NCBI GenBank assembly: GCA_019914995.1
Contig: CM034134.1
Coordinates: 7,014,463-7,078,462 of the forward strand
From: Acanthochlamys bracteata
Lineage: Eukaryota; Streptophyta; Magnoliopsida; Pandanales; Velloziaceae
Length of the DNA stretch: 64,000 nucleotides
Reading direction: 5' to 3'
The notes beneath the pieces are model-generated. The model did no database searches and was not told the origin of the DNA. It was given only the letters and a program-made list of their open reading frames with translations. Of the stretch, positions 34,649-47,884 are shown one piece after another; within the stretch, counting starts at the first letter, position 1, and each line of letters starts with the position of its first letter. Both the position numbers and the translations under genes were made by a program.

Positions 34649-36587
34649 ATAATTACACTTAAATATTTTATAAAATAATTTTTTTATATTGTATTTGAAA
34701 ATTATTCTAAAAATAGTTTCTTTAATTGAAAAGTAAATTTTATTAAATTGACAAGCCAAAACTTGTGGTCGTACTTCTATTGTGAAACGAAACAAAAATG
34801 AGTTATCAATTCTGAAAGTCTCGATTCTATTCTCAAAGTTAAATTTCAACAAAATAGAGGCTTGGAACAGTCTTGTAAAGAGAGTGAAGAAGAGTAAAGA
34901 AGAGTGAAGAATGTAAAGAAATTCTCATAAATTTCCGTTGAAAGAGAGTGAAGAAAGTCTCAAACGTGAACTGTTGTTAGTGGAAAACACGTCATTAGTT
35001 GTTGTGGGTCTTCCAGAAAAATATTTTTAAAAAAAAAAACTACAAAATATTTATAAAACAATCTAAAGAAATAGTTCCTCTGTACTTTTATAAAAATTAT
35101 ATTTTCAGTTATATAAAAATATAAAAATTATTTTAAATTACTTTTTAAAAAAATAAAAGAATAAATTGACTTTTAAGTATTATCATAATAATTTATTTTT
35201 TTATTAAAAACCTTTCTAAATAATTATAGAAGACACGACTTTGTAAACCGTAGTAACTGAAGAGTCCACTCGCAAGTTGAGCACTTTTTTTCTACCGAAC
35301 GGAAAATTCAATTTTGAGCCATAAAAACGTAGCCTTTTTTTTTGGTTGCTTTTCTTTCTTTTCATGCTCTTTAATTTTATGAAGTCTTAATATTTAAATT
35401 CGAAGTGTTAGTTCTCTAATTGGTTTGCAATGTTGATGTTTATTTTTCAAAAATTAATTTAAAATAAACTTATAAAAAATAAGTATTTAAAAAATAGATA
35501 GCAAATTTATGAAATCAAATTTATTAAAATAAACTTCATCTTTTTCCTGAAAGTCTGAAACTCGCTGTTTGGCTAGAGAAGAAAAGAGTTACTAGTTAAA
35601 TAACAAATTTCCAAAATTATTCTTGTAGCTTCCGCATGTTTACTAATATTTGTCTCACTTCCGATTCATTTTCAAAATAAAATAAATACAAAAATTCAAC
35701 TCAATTTTTTCATCAAAAGCTTCATTTCAAATTTAAAATTTATAACTTCACTTCTAAGTTATTTCTAAAAAGTAAATATAAAAATTAAACTTAATTTCGA
35801 TCTTCACTTCTTAAATAATATATTTTGAAAGATTTTGGCTACTCAATTTTTTGCCGAAACCTTGTTGTAAAATAAATTCAATAAAATAGAAGTTGTGAAA
35901 TTATACGGCAGAAAACGATCCAAATATTTCAGAAAAACTATAAAAGCATAAGAATTGAAAATTTTCTACGCTACCTGTTGGAATGCTCTCCTCTGATTGA
36001 GGCTAACTTAAGGTCAGCAACACGAATGTGTACGAAAAATGCCTGCACAAATAATGCTATCTATACAATGGTGCTCCACTTAAAATGTTCCAATGTAGCT
36101 TTGTTTTCCTCTGAAAATAAAACAAAAACAATAGAACAAAAAAACCAAAAATATTATTTTTTTTATTAATTTATGAATACATTCAACACTGTTTTAATTG
36201 AAACCTCGGCTTCCAAACAAATTTGCCTACACCACAACTACATTGATGAAAATTGAAAAGGATTTTCTTTGTAAAATGTCAATAGATTTAGTATTTGCGG
36301 TTCTCGTAAAGGGAGAATCTTTTCCTTTCTATTTTTCTTTGTAAATTTCCTATCACAACCAATACTACATGGCCTACAACAATTTGGTCTACGAAACTAC
36401 TTAATAATACACGTTACTTCCCCAGTAGTTGGTCATGCATCCAACTATGGCATCAAAATCATCAGTCAGATCATCTGGAGTTCTCAACTGTCATCCTTGT
36501 ATATAACCTGTACATCTCGCCACAGAATATATCAAACAAGATGGCTGGCTGCATTTGTATGGACACCTCTTCAAATCGCATTAGCTA
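34649..36587. other. AT-rich spacer, no gene seen
   Basis: 34870-34960 is a short GA-rich, near-repetitive stretch (AGAGTGAAGAAGAGTAAAG-like units). The last 200-300 bases are probably the 3' UTR of the LMBR1 gene. Otherwise nothing recognised. Confidence 0.5.
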
Positions 36588-36631
36588 CTATCTCTGTGAT
36601 CCTGAGAAAATATCAGCGTCATCTTCATGAA

Positions 36632-36663
<32 letters not shown>

Positions 36664-39600
36664 AGAAAGTCTCTTGGATCCCTACTAGGACGTTGCTTCA
36701 ATCTTTGAAATATCTCATCCAGGGATTCTGAGGATGAGACCCTAGTAGGCATCGGATTCTCCTGCATCTGACGAAGTGGGAGAAACTTCTTTGCACCTAT
36801 GTTAGCCTTGAAACTTTGAAATCCAGTCTTCATTGATGCCCAAGTAGAGGAAATCCCAGTAGAGGGTCCAGAAAATATGCCAAGCTGCTTTGGTGATTCA
36901 CCTGCCTCAAGAAGGGAAACGGAAGCTTGAGACAAGGCTTTTTCTTTTGACCGTGCAGTTGATGATGATTGCCTGTTCTGCTGTTCTCTTATTGCTGCAT
37001 ATTTGTGGGCAATGGTTTCTCTACTGTTTCCATACTTTCGGCTGTCCTCCTTCACAGATTTAGATTGATTAGCTCTGCCTTCTTCAAATGACGTGGTGCT
37101 TGCTGCTTTCATCTCTACTGCATTCTTATCCTGAAGTAGTTAGAAATTAGCTAGGTACTCATCAGACATCTGTCTAAGTCTAAGCTCCAGATAAGGTCGA
37201 AATTTGTTCTTTATCAAAATACTACTATTGCCTTAGAAAGTAATTGAACCTCAATTCGTTATAGATATAGTCAAATGATTAAATGACAACTATTACCGTG
37301 TGCAAGAATCAAACAAATCAAGTTTAAGATTACTAGTGATTTAATCTAGTATGAAAGACAGCAAGTTTTCTCATGCTTTAAGCTTATAATTTCTCTCTTA
37401 CTGAAGGTGTCAAAATTACAGTCTACCCATGTGGTTATACAATTCACTGTTCATCAAGCGAATGTCTTAAAACTTGCAACTTAATATGGTAGCAATAGTA
37501 GAATGTCTTATTAAGTCCCATGAAACTTATCAGACTTGTTAGTTCAACCAATTATGCCACAAATTGGAGAATGATTGCCACTGAACATCATGAAGCATAC
37601 ACAACTCTAAACCTCCTGAAACAACACTGCAGCTGTTAGTTTGCTACGTTCTAATCAGACCTGAATCCTTTTACCCATAAAAGAAGAACAAAAAATAGAG
37701 TTTTAGAATTAAGGATAACAAAACAAAATACCTGCTGAGAAGTGCCAGATTCTAGATCCGCATTTGCATTGTTGAAATTTCTCGCAAGTGGTACAACCTG
37801 CTCCCCAATTTTACGGCCTTGTTCAAGCCAAGATCTCTCTACAAAACCGAAAAATAACAGTACAGCATTAGCAGATGCCTGATACAATGTGGGAAACAGC
37901 CACAAAATAGACGAACGGATGTCCAAATTCACCCTAGAATAGAAGGAGAGAGAGCATTCATGCCTAAAGGTCAAGCAGAGATGCAGTAAGCAACCGAAAG
38001 GGAAAATGTATAAATAGGAGAATGAACAATAACTTGCTTCCAGAGAGAAAGTAAGAAAGGATCGAAGGGAGAGACAAGGAAGGAGGGTGATAGAGAGAGA
38101 AGTACTAATCAACATGATTATAAAAGTTTTAAATGTAGCACCTTTCTGCAGAATAATCATTCCAGATGGATCAAACCCATTCATGTCAACTTCTTCATTT
38201 TTAATCTTGAATCTCTTCCAACTTCCAAAAAAGTCAATCACTCTGCCGAAGAAATTGCTTGCAACCAGCAGCGTGTAGATAACCATAATAAGTGGATAAA
38301 TTTTGTTAAAACCTTGCCCAAAGAAAGGTACAGCCTCATCAATGTTTCCCATTCTCTGCAAAACCAATTGCAAGTTATATATACACAATAGTATTATTTT
38401 TGTTAGAGAAATAACTACACGTGGTTGGTAATTGATCAATGGTTCATTTATTAAAGCTAGGACAAAGAGGATGCAGTAAAAAACAGAGGGAAGACTTAAA
38501 AGATGTTATCAGCTATTGAGTGTGCACTTGTCATACCTTCTCAAAAGTAGTTTTTGCACCACCAAGACGAATTAAATTAAGGAAGTTGTAAGAAATTGGA
38601 GGTGCGTATCGAGCAACCATTCTGGCATTGTTTGGTAACAAATATGCAACAAATACATTCCATAGTCAAGGCAAGGAATTTATTCAAACCACTTAAGACA
38701 AAAATGGAGTGAAACTTACGAGCATATGGCAAGCAGGCTGACAGAACTAGTTTGTCTTGGAGTGAATGAATAAAACATCAGCATGCCAATCTTGAATAAT
38801 GAATAATATGTACAAACACACATGTACATAAGAGGAACAAAGGCAGCTATCTGCATAGCAAATTGTACTATAATCAGGGTAGTTTCAAAAGAGACACTAA
38901 AGTTAGAAACTTCTTAAATTTAAGAGAGCAGCTTTTTTTACTTGATTAAGAAACTGATGCATACTAGAACTATTGTTTACTTCTAAAGCTAACATCAAAT
39001 GGAAGATGCAAGTGTTAGTCAAAAGCTAAACTTGGCAATATAAACGGTCTGACGAACAGATGCTATACTGTCTCGTTAAATTACATTGTTGTCCGTATCA
39101 TTTCTGATCTCCCATTGATGTTCAGAATCCTTGTAATTTCACCAAAGAAAGCAAGTTTCAGCAAAATAATAAATTAATCAAAGAGAATATATCCTGTTTT
39201 AAACAATGCACTTATACCATATTATGTACCACAATGTTTTGATTCTAAGGGTTTTGAATAAAACTCAGTTTAAGTTGTGAAGGACTCGTACTTATGACAT
39301 GTATGTACCACAATGTTTTGATAGTAAGGGTTTTGAAATAGAACTTCAATTTAAATTGTGAAGGACACACACCTAGTGTTATTTGTTATAAAAGACACTA
39401 CAAAGCCCGTCATATTAAACCATTATAGAAAAAAGGAACTCAGATGTGGTATTTGGTCATGCAGTCACTGATGCTACCCAAGTGGATTATATTCCGCATG
39501 ATAAACTAATACCATAATCATTCAAAAGTTTATCGCCGAATTAGGACTTTTCTAAGATCAAATTAACCCCACAAAGTGAAAGTATTTAATAGAGGTTGAG

Positions 39601-42600
39601 CTCAATGGAAATGACAAACAAAGAGCAAAAGTACCTGTACAAGCACTTCCTGTTTTCCCACAGCATTTATAAGAATAGAAAAGAGAGACAAATCAACTCC
39701 GTTGGGTAACAATGTTGCCTCAGCCAGGAGGATAGCAGCAGACATGCAACCAAGGATCAGAGCCAAGACTTTCTCAAGTTGCTTCCTAAGTATACAACGC
39801 CATAACATCTCTGCAAGGTCAATCAACAGATTCCCATAATGAGTATCCACCGTATAGCAATGAGAATGCCCTGATAGTATCTATAACCACTTCACCATAC
39901 CGCCTACTTCTCATGCTCAAAAGGTCCAATTATCAAAGATACCACATAGCAATGAGAATCCCCTGATAGTATCTAGAAACCACTTCACCATAATCACCTA
40001 CTTCTCATGCTCAAAAGGTCCAATTAGGATAGATAATTCTAACGATCTTATTAGTTAACAAAAAAAATTAAAAATGATCAGGAGAATACCCATCATGTCA
40101 AGGAAGGACCCAAGTCTGCCAGGACGACTCTCTCTAAAGCTTGAAACATATTTCCTGAAACAATGATATGAAAACATTATATTTATAATCAAAAGGGAAA
40201 AGCTGGAGGACTGAACTATCAAAGACAAGAATGACACAAACAGATTAATGATGACCACACTCACAGACAATTAAAGAAAGAAAATTTCGCTACAACGATA
40301 CTTAAAATAAGTGAATTTTTAAAATAAGGCTACACAAATGCAACATTTGAACAACTTAAAGAGGACAACTCACAAGTTTATGCTAGAACAACTTGTAGAC
40401 AAAAGGAGGCAACTGTTATATATTTAAAAGAAAAAAATGTTCCCATGAAATAACTGCACAGATAAAATTAAAAATGCAGTAACAAGATGATACGAATGAC
40501 TAAGTAGAACAGACCATCCAGTCAAATCACGACGCTCGTAGTTCTTTATAGTATCTTCCAGCTGAAGTGCTTCCATTACATAGGTCTTATACTCACTGCA
40601 AAAAGTTACTGTGAAAGTTAGTACTTGTCCTACACCATAAGCAAGACAGCAAACAGAACACTGCATGTTTAAATACATATGTCGAAAGGTATCAAAGAGC
40701 ATATAATAGAAGTAAGATGAAGGAGAATCTAAAAGTTATCACAATCTGCAAGAACAATGTACTTCAACAACATGAAACATAGATATAAATGAACGACTTT
40801 TTATACCTTTTAAATCTGTAGTACTCTTCTCTAGCCCTCCTTAGTTGGCGCCTCAATGTTGCCATTGTCTTTTCATCTGTGTCATAATCCATATCATTTT
40901 CTCCTAATCGACCACCTGATGGTTTAAAAGATGGATCTTCCTGAAGCTGACGATGAATAAAGTGACATATCCAAAAACAGTTAGAATAGACTGTCACTTC
41001 CATTACATCTATCAGTGTAATTACATTTCATTAAAACAAGTAAAAATACCATTTGATGCAGCATTTTATCAATAACGTCCATGTATGGTCTCAAAGGGTC
41101 ACGCTTTGACATCTGATTAGACGTGGCTTGTGCAACCTAATTGAAAAGGAAAAAATAATTAAATACTCAGAAACAGTATAAATACTGACAAACATCACCT
41201 TAAAATGTTAACAAATAACAAGTATAGCCCCATCCAAGCAGAAAACTAGCTATTATCATAACAAAAAAGAGAAGTGGACAGTATTTAGGAAAAAAGGTCT
41301 GCTGTTGTCGAACTCTTCATGGTGCTTTTAATGAGCATCAAAGAGTATACCACTTTACTACCTCCCGAAAAACATCAAATGAAACAAAATAAAATAGATG
41401 CCATTTTGCAAGAAGCTTTGAATTTTTTCAAGTGCTCCCAAACTATCCATGGACAGGTGACAGTTGACAGGATCTACAACATGAAAGGATAGATGGCAAT
41501 GTTGAAGAACCAATACGCATATTGATGTAGTTGAAATCTTGATGGAAGGCAACAAAATTAATAAAGAGCAAGAGCATAAACTTATGCCAAAGTAAATGCC
41601 ACGAATAGGAAAATACGAACCATTAAATTATTGATTTGGCACCTAATGTGAAGCAATTCTACACCATAATATTAACAACAATGCCAGATTTAGGAGTTAG
41701 AAGTACTAACTAGGGATTATAAAGACTTAACTGAATCATAAACCATTAGGCGAAACAGAAGTCTAAGGGTAAGTTTCAAACCCCATTAGGCGACAGAAGT
41801 CTGAGGGTAAGTTTCAAACCCCATAAGTAAAAGCATACTTACCACTATTGCATTAGAAAATTCTTGATGGGCATCATCAAGACTCACAGCCATTTTAGCA
41901 ACCTTATGTGACAGCACCTTTTGTCGATGAGTCCAATCTGAATTCTTCCAAATGCTCTTTGGAATTTCGCTCAAACCAAAACCAAGAAGAAATGCACCTG
42001 TGACAAGCCCAAAGGTATTGGAGGAAGCCATGGCTAGACCTACAACATTACCGCTCCTGCCAATTCAGAATGACAGGATTTCAATGAACAAAACTTACCT
42101 GAGAAAGATCTACATTGTTCATAAAGCACTGTTTCAAGTTTAGTGATCAACCTAGGGTTCTACACAACATTACAATTTCACCGGACATGAATTTCATGGA
42201 AGAAATTTAAACCACAACAAGTTTGGATATCTCTACTCCACGGATAATCAATTTATTTCAAGGCAATTAATTTGTATGAGGATTCATGTCATTTCTAATT
42301 TACTTATCTACTAGCAATAGACCTGTTCGTTGGGCTGCCCAATGGCCCGCCAATACGCCCAGCGAAATGGGAGGGCCTCCACAAGAAAATTGCACAAGTG
42401 GGCCTGATCTGGCAAAATTTTTTGGCCCAATTGATTTCTGCCCGAGCATGGGCAAGCTTAATTTTTTATAGGTCCAACCAGGCCCAACCACTTGTAAACT
42501 ATTTGTAATTTATTTAACTTCCAAAATAGAAATTTGATGTTCATCTTCTAAATTATCTTGGTGGATATTTAGGAAAGTCACAAGTATTTAAGTATTGTAT

Positions 42601-45600
42601 TGTATTATATTGTTTTTATGTTTATGTTAATATATAATATTTGAATATTAGGTGATTGTAATATTGATTCGCTTACGTTTATAATGAAAAAAAGAGAAAG
42701 ATTAAAAGAAAATTTTGTTGAAATTAAGGTTCAATTAATGTTTTTATAAAAAAGTGCCCTTATGGATGTGCCCAGACTCGGTGAATTTTTACTAGGTGGG
42801 TCTGGTCGTCAAAAGTAGTCTCGGCAATCAAACCTAGGCAGGCCTGAGAAGCACCCAAATGCATTACCATCCTCCAACTGGACTCATTCCGAGCCCGTCC
42901 AGGCCTGCCAACAAACAGGTCTAACTAACAATAACCCCGTGCATTGCCGCAGGCTACAATAATTTGAAATAATTTTTAAATCAGTCACTAAAATGATAAT
43001 AGGACCACTGAGAAAGATTTAGTATTTAGTTATAGACAGAATATGAATTTGAAATTATACAATATATGGAATCCTATTGTTAAGACATTATATTCGCTAT
43101 AGCTTATGCTTTCCGAGAAAATAAGAATTAACATTCCATCCATTTCATAATTGAATTTCAAACAAACACAAAATTATAAAATCTTACTCATAAGGAACTG
43201 CATTTTTTGAAAATGCGAAATTTGAAAAAAATTAAAAGTGAGACATAGCACCGCAAGAATGCCCCATATATCCAACTTGGATATATAAGGAAAGATTAGC
43301 AGTACATAAAAATTCAGCCATGCTAGACAGTGATACCAAACAGCTTTAATATGAACATCTTTGCAGGAACTAGTTATTTGTATAATTTTTGAGTTTAGCC
43401 ATATCATAAGAAAGCTGTAGCAACCAACACACATGTAGAAAAAACTCAAAATTTACCATTGAAAAATACTGCACAAATAAAAAATGAACAAATAAGAGAG
43501 CAAGAGACAAACCAATGCCTGTGCATGATAATTAGCAGAATGAGTCCGAAAAGGCCAATTGATCCCACGCAAAGATAGAAGACCAAGTTCACCCTTATAC
43601 TGGTTTTAAATCTTTCTGTCACAGTGAAATCTCCAGCGTCTTCATAACCCTGAAGAGTGGGAACCACAGCCCTGTTTAGGGAGATACAAAGTACTTAAAA
43701 CCACGAGATGATATGTTTCACAAGTCATACTCTAAGCAAACAGATTCATCCATCAAAGTTACAAGTAATACCAGCGTAGCAGCACTAATGAGTAAACAAA
43801 AAATCTTCAAGGGGAACAGTATTTCTGTAAGCTTCAGAAGTCTTTAAGTAGAAGAATATAAATTTAGTTACTTACACAGATTGCTAAGAGTTTAAGAATA
43901 TAACATAAAACATTTCCTCTGCAACCAGTAGTTGCACTAGTTTCTGAATGAACTTCATACTATGGGATTTATAACAAAACAGCCTACACGAGCACTATCA
44001 TAAACATACCTTACGTGGTTTTCATTCTCTCTAAAGAAGGCAAAATAAGGACTAATAAAAAAAAGTCTGCATCTAGGCCAATAGATATATTTTGCAATGT
44101 TCTGTCAAAATAGTGGATCTCCAAATGCACGTGATTTTGTCATGAAGATCATGAGAACTATAAGGGCTTTGCACGCTAGGAAGAAGCCAAACACCAAGAT
44201 ACTGCCCCTCTATCCACATGTAGTTCTGATTTGTATAGTCCTCATTTTTAAGCGGATCATAGAGATGTACGGTAACAAAAACAAGGGACATTGCCAACTA
44301 AAGTCAGAGGAATCAGATGATCCACCTAAATTTTTGGAAAAGGAGTTCCCACTTTCTTCACATTTGTAGAATATGTCTTTTGCAACTGAGACTCAATACG
44401 ATAACCCTATTTTTAAGAACCTTTCACTTTCCATTTGCAATTAGCTACATATATGCTTGATATCTATAATTGCCAATCACTACAAACAATGAAAACCATC
44501 AGATCAATAAAATTTACCTCAAATCCTCATCTACAAATATGTTGGTCCATTATTTAGAAAATACAATATTAATGTTCGTGTCCCTTTAGATTATTATACA
44601 TTAAAATCTAGATAGCCACGACATCCAATATACAATGAAAACCTATAATCATACTTAGCTCCTTCATAACCATAGAGATCTATATGACATATGGAATTTC
44701 TAAAGAGAAGGAAAACTTGCAAAGCTCAAAAGTATAGCAGAATACCATGTCAACAAAAACGTACTCCAATATGACCAGCTCCAAAAGAAAGCAATGCCTC
44801 CCTTCTCATGGCCTGTTATTGTCTGCATGGGAACCCAGAGATTACATAAATACCTCAGTTACCACTAAGACATCATCAGATAATATTTGGCAACCCCTCT
44901 AAATGATTCATGTTTCAGCTGGTATTAATGTCAACATCTAAAAAACATTATTAGCGTAGCCTAAGTTCAAATAAACATCCTCTAAGCACAACATGATGGA
45001 ACCAAAGTAGAAAATTGTTCCACAATCTCTACTTTCACTTTCAGATATATGCCACTGTTCAAACAAAAGAACGCAAGAACTCCATAGCGCCAATCATCAA
45101 AAGTCAGCAAAAGTTTAGCAGAACAAATAACCAAACAAGGTTTTAAATAATACAAACTATTCCGTCAAAATAAGGTTTAATTGAGCATGCCTGCCACAAT
45201 AAATACATAATGGAGAACAAAATAATTTCTATTGCCCAACGATTTGTAAAAAATTCTCCTATACTCTATTATTCTCCAAATAGTCAATGTAAGTACTAGC
45301 CATGTAGTACAAGTAAAAAAAATTCTCACTAAGAAAATATAGAAAATTTCACATCTGTTCGAAAATTTCTCAATGTTACTATTAGAAGTTGGAAAAAAAT
45401 CTAAAATCCAAACCAACCTTTCCTCAACATCACTAGCAACAAAAAAAAAATTCACAGAATTCAAAATGCAAGTAGTTCTAAACTTCCAACTTGTAAATCA
45501 GATCTTTGTGCTTCCCCATTCTTCAAACAACCTCAAAAAGTTTCCAGACTCAAACGCAAATCAGCAAGAAACAAAAAACCCACAACTAGATCTTAAACAA

Positions 45601-45822
45601 ATTGAAATTAAAGATATGATGTACGTAGAGATTAGGAGAAGAGAGGAACCGCACGGTCCAGATATCAGCAGGGACGAGGATGATGATCGAGAGAGAACAG
45701 AACCAAGCGTAGCCAACGGTGAAGAGAACGTAACGCTTCACATCAGGACCGGCGAAGTAGCGTAGGGTGACGGTTACCATACCGAGTGTGAGCGGAAGCG
45801 AAATCAAATAGAACACCCACAT
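36588..45822 (-). CDS. LMBR1-domain multipass membrane protein (LMBD2-like, 14 exons)
   Basis: Plant member of the LMBR1/LMBD2 family of multispanning membrane proteins; function in plants unclear. Exons in transcript order: 45822-45655, 44822-44746, 43671-43513, 42056-41843, 41136-41050, 40946-40807, 40595-40515, 40154-40090, 39810-39635, 38850-38720, 38621-38537, 38355-38142, 37838-37732, 37130-36588; 2247 nt, 748 aa, all phases agree. The N-terminus MWVFYLISLPLTLGM starts a membrane segment. Diagnostic blocks are VPADIWTTITG, VVPTLQGYEDAGDFTVTERF, SNTFGLVTGAFLLGFGLSEI and RYAPPISYNFLNLI. A coiled-coil-like charged stretch TLRRQLRRAREEYYRFK lies mid-protein between membrane segments. The C-terminal 180 residues are hydrophilic and include ten consecutive Asp at 725-734. 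The ATG at 45822 was chosen because the upstream in-frame codon is only GTG. Introns carry a hAT element and small tandem duplications listed separately. Confidence 0.93.
36633..36662. repeat. (ATC)10 microsatellite encoding ten Asp in the LMBR1 protein
   Basis: Ten perfect ATC units on the plus strand, read as GAT codons on the minus strand, at residues 725-734, 14 residues before the stop. Being a pure codon repeat, its length probably varies between individuals. Confidence 0.92.
39224..39381. repeat. 79-bp tandem duplication in LMBR1 intron 9
   Basis: ATGTACCACAATGTTTTGAT and the following AAGGGTTTTGAA...GTGAAGGAC blocks occur twice, starting at 39224 and 39303. Confidence 0.75.
39847..40030. 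repeat. 91-bp tandem duplication in LMBR1 intron 8
   Basis: ATAGCAATGAGAAT, CCTGATAGTATCTA, CCACTTCACCATA and CTCAAAAGGTCCAATTA occur in the same order twice, with starts at 39854 and 39945. The copies are nearly identical, so the event is recent. Confidence 0.85.
41750..41822. repeat. Short tandem duplication next to LMBR1 exon 4
   Basis: Two copies of a unit of about 40 bp containing CCATTAGGCG, AGAAGTCT and GGGTAAGTTTCAAACCCC, ending about 20 bases downstream of the exon 4 donor in the transcript. Confidence 0.8.
42318..42923. mobile_element. Non-autonomous hAT-like element in LMBR1 intron 3
   Basis: 606 bp. Ends TAGACCTGTTCGTTGGG and the complement of CCAACAAACAGGTCTA form inverted repeats. 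Flanks actagcaa (42310-42317) and actaacaa (42924-42931) are an 8-bp duplication with one difference. Subterminal GGGC/GCCC-rich stretches surround an AT-rich core. No transposase. Confidence 0.85.
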
Positions 45823-47309
45823 CTCTGTCGTCTCCGCGGTGACCGGATCCGACCCGGCCAGCCAGCTACCCACCGACGGTGGTTGATTACTTGATTTTGT
45901 TTTTCTTTTTGTTGTTGTTGCTGGGAGGAAGAGAGGTAAATGAAAAACGTGTAAGGGAAAGAGAAAGAAATACGGTAGTGTTTGACAAATGTTAATATTG
46001 TTTGTTTAAATTAATTATTTTGCGATTTGAGAGCTTAAATGATTGTTTTAGTAAACTTGAGGACACACAGTAAATTTGTAAATTTTGTAATGCAACTTTT
46101 TCCTTTTTTTGAGTAAAAGAGTTGTTAGCCAAAAATATAAATAGACAGACAATTAGTACAAGAAACTCACGGAAAATTATTTGGACTTGATGAACTGAGA
46201 TGTGCTATTTATCAAAATAAATAAAAAATTTATGATTAAGTCAAGATTCATAAGTAGATATTATGATCTACGAGACGTTTTGAAAGTGCTTTAAAAAAAA
46301 AAAACTTTTTAAAAAAAGTTATTAATATATTATTTTATAAATATTAAAAAAATAAAAATTATATATATAATTAGTTTATAATTTACATTCTATCTATATT
46401 TTTAAATAAAATTTAAAAACTTCCTAAAACATCGTGCATATTTTTTTTTAATTAAAAAAATTATTGGAATAGATAAATAATTCCAAATAGCCCATGTACA
46501 TTGTCGGAACTCAAATAATCTAAACCTTCAATTTTTCTCCGCAAAAGCTTAAAACAATATTTATGCAACGAGTCATTTGATCAAAGCGGTGGGATCTATC
46601 TGAGTCATTTGAAATAATTTTAAAATAAAAAATATTTTTACTTTTTCTAAAAATAAATTTTATTTTTTATTAAAAAATAATAAAAAATTTTTATTATGTA
46701 AAATTTTTTTATATTTTTAAAATTTGAAATTTTTTTATATATTTGTAAAAAATATATAAAATAAAAAAAAGAAAAGAAATGTTTGGAAAGTAATTAATCT
46801 ACAAAAGTAATTCTTTTAAGAGATTATATACTTACAAAACTGATCTCAATATAGCTTCTAAAAATAATTTTAAAAAATAAATTATAAACAAATAAATTAA
46901 TAATATAAAATTTTATCTGAAATTTTGGTTATATTACGGATTGGCCAATTTAATCTGGTCTATAATTTTTCACATCTGATCGAGACGCATGACAAAGCAC
47001 AAACAGTCAACAGACTCGAGCTCGAATACATTGAAACAGATTCGGGAAATAAAATTCCAAGCCTTGATCGAACGGTAGAAAACTCATCGAGTCGGTGTGG
47101 TGAGCACTAGATGTTGTTTGAGCTGGTGATATAAAGAGTGTCAACGTCCTACTAGCTTATTAGCGAGCGTAATACAAAAGCTCAACACGACATAAGAATC
47201 TCAGGAAATAAAAATGCAACAGATCTCTATGCAAAGACACGGGATGGTGTACCAAAAAATATGGATAAGTGATATAGAAAACCAAAACTATAATTGAAGC
47301 TAACATCAC
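45823..47309. other. LMBR1 promoter and AT-rich intergenic DNA
   Basis: The first 150 bases upstream of 45822 are a CT/GT-rich leader. 46275-46480 and 46600-46790 look like family C MITE-type AT-rich repeats. 46920-47200 has mixed sequence with no gene recognised. Confidence 0.5.
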
Positions 47310-47584
47310 CAAAAACTATTTTAATCTTATTTTATTTTATTTTAATTTATGTATCAATCTTTCGATACAAATTAAATAAAAAAATCTAATTTTATTAGTA
47401 TTCTGAATAAAAAAATATAACTAATTCTAAAAAATATATTTTAATATATCTAAAATATTAGATGTATATTGACTTACGTCAATATTATCTTTCAAACTGA
47501 TGTAAAATTATCATCGATGTCTAACTTGCTCAGTCAGTTATTAAAAATTCTAATTGAATTTTTCATAATCTAATCTGTTTTATC

Positions 47585-47880
47585 TAGATCGGGTTAGATT
47601 TGTCTGTTCGGATCGAACATGTTTGTCCGAATCGGGTCGGACCTATTTGTCCGAATTGATCAAACTTGTATCGGGTCGGACTTACGTGTCCTAATTGGGT
47701 CGAATCTATTTGTCCAGGTCTCGGATTTTGTTTGTTCGTATCGTGTCGGACTTGTCTATCTTGATCGGTTTGGATCTGTCTGTCCGGACTGGATCAGATA
47801 TGTCTGACTGAGTCAAATCGGATCTGTCTGTCCGGGGCTAAGTCAGATCTATTAGGCCGAATTAGGTCAGATCTGATCGA
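47585..47880. repeat. Minisatellite of about 30-40 bp units
   Basis: Diverged direct units built on GATCGGGTCGGACCTATTTGTCCGAAT-like wording (GTCCGAATCGGGTCGGAC), roughly eight copies. Confidence 0.75.
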
Positions 47881-47884
47881 GTCT

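Noticed and set aside
45373-45765. 130-aa open frame on the plus strand
   Set aside because: It lies antisense over LMBR1 exon 1 and its leader; the minus-strand exon is clearly conserved, so this frame is a shadow.
47619-47807. 62-aa frame with repeated VRIGSDLFV wording
   Set aside because: It is simply the translation of a minisatellite.
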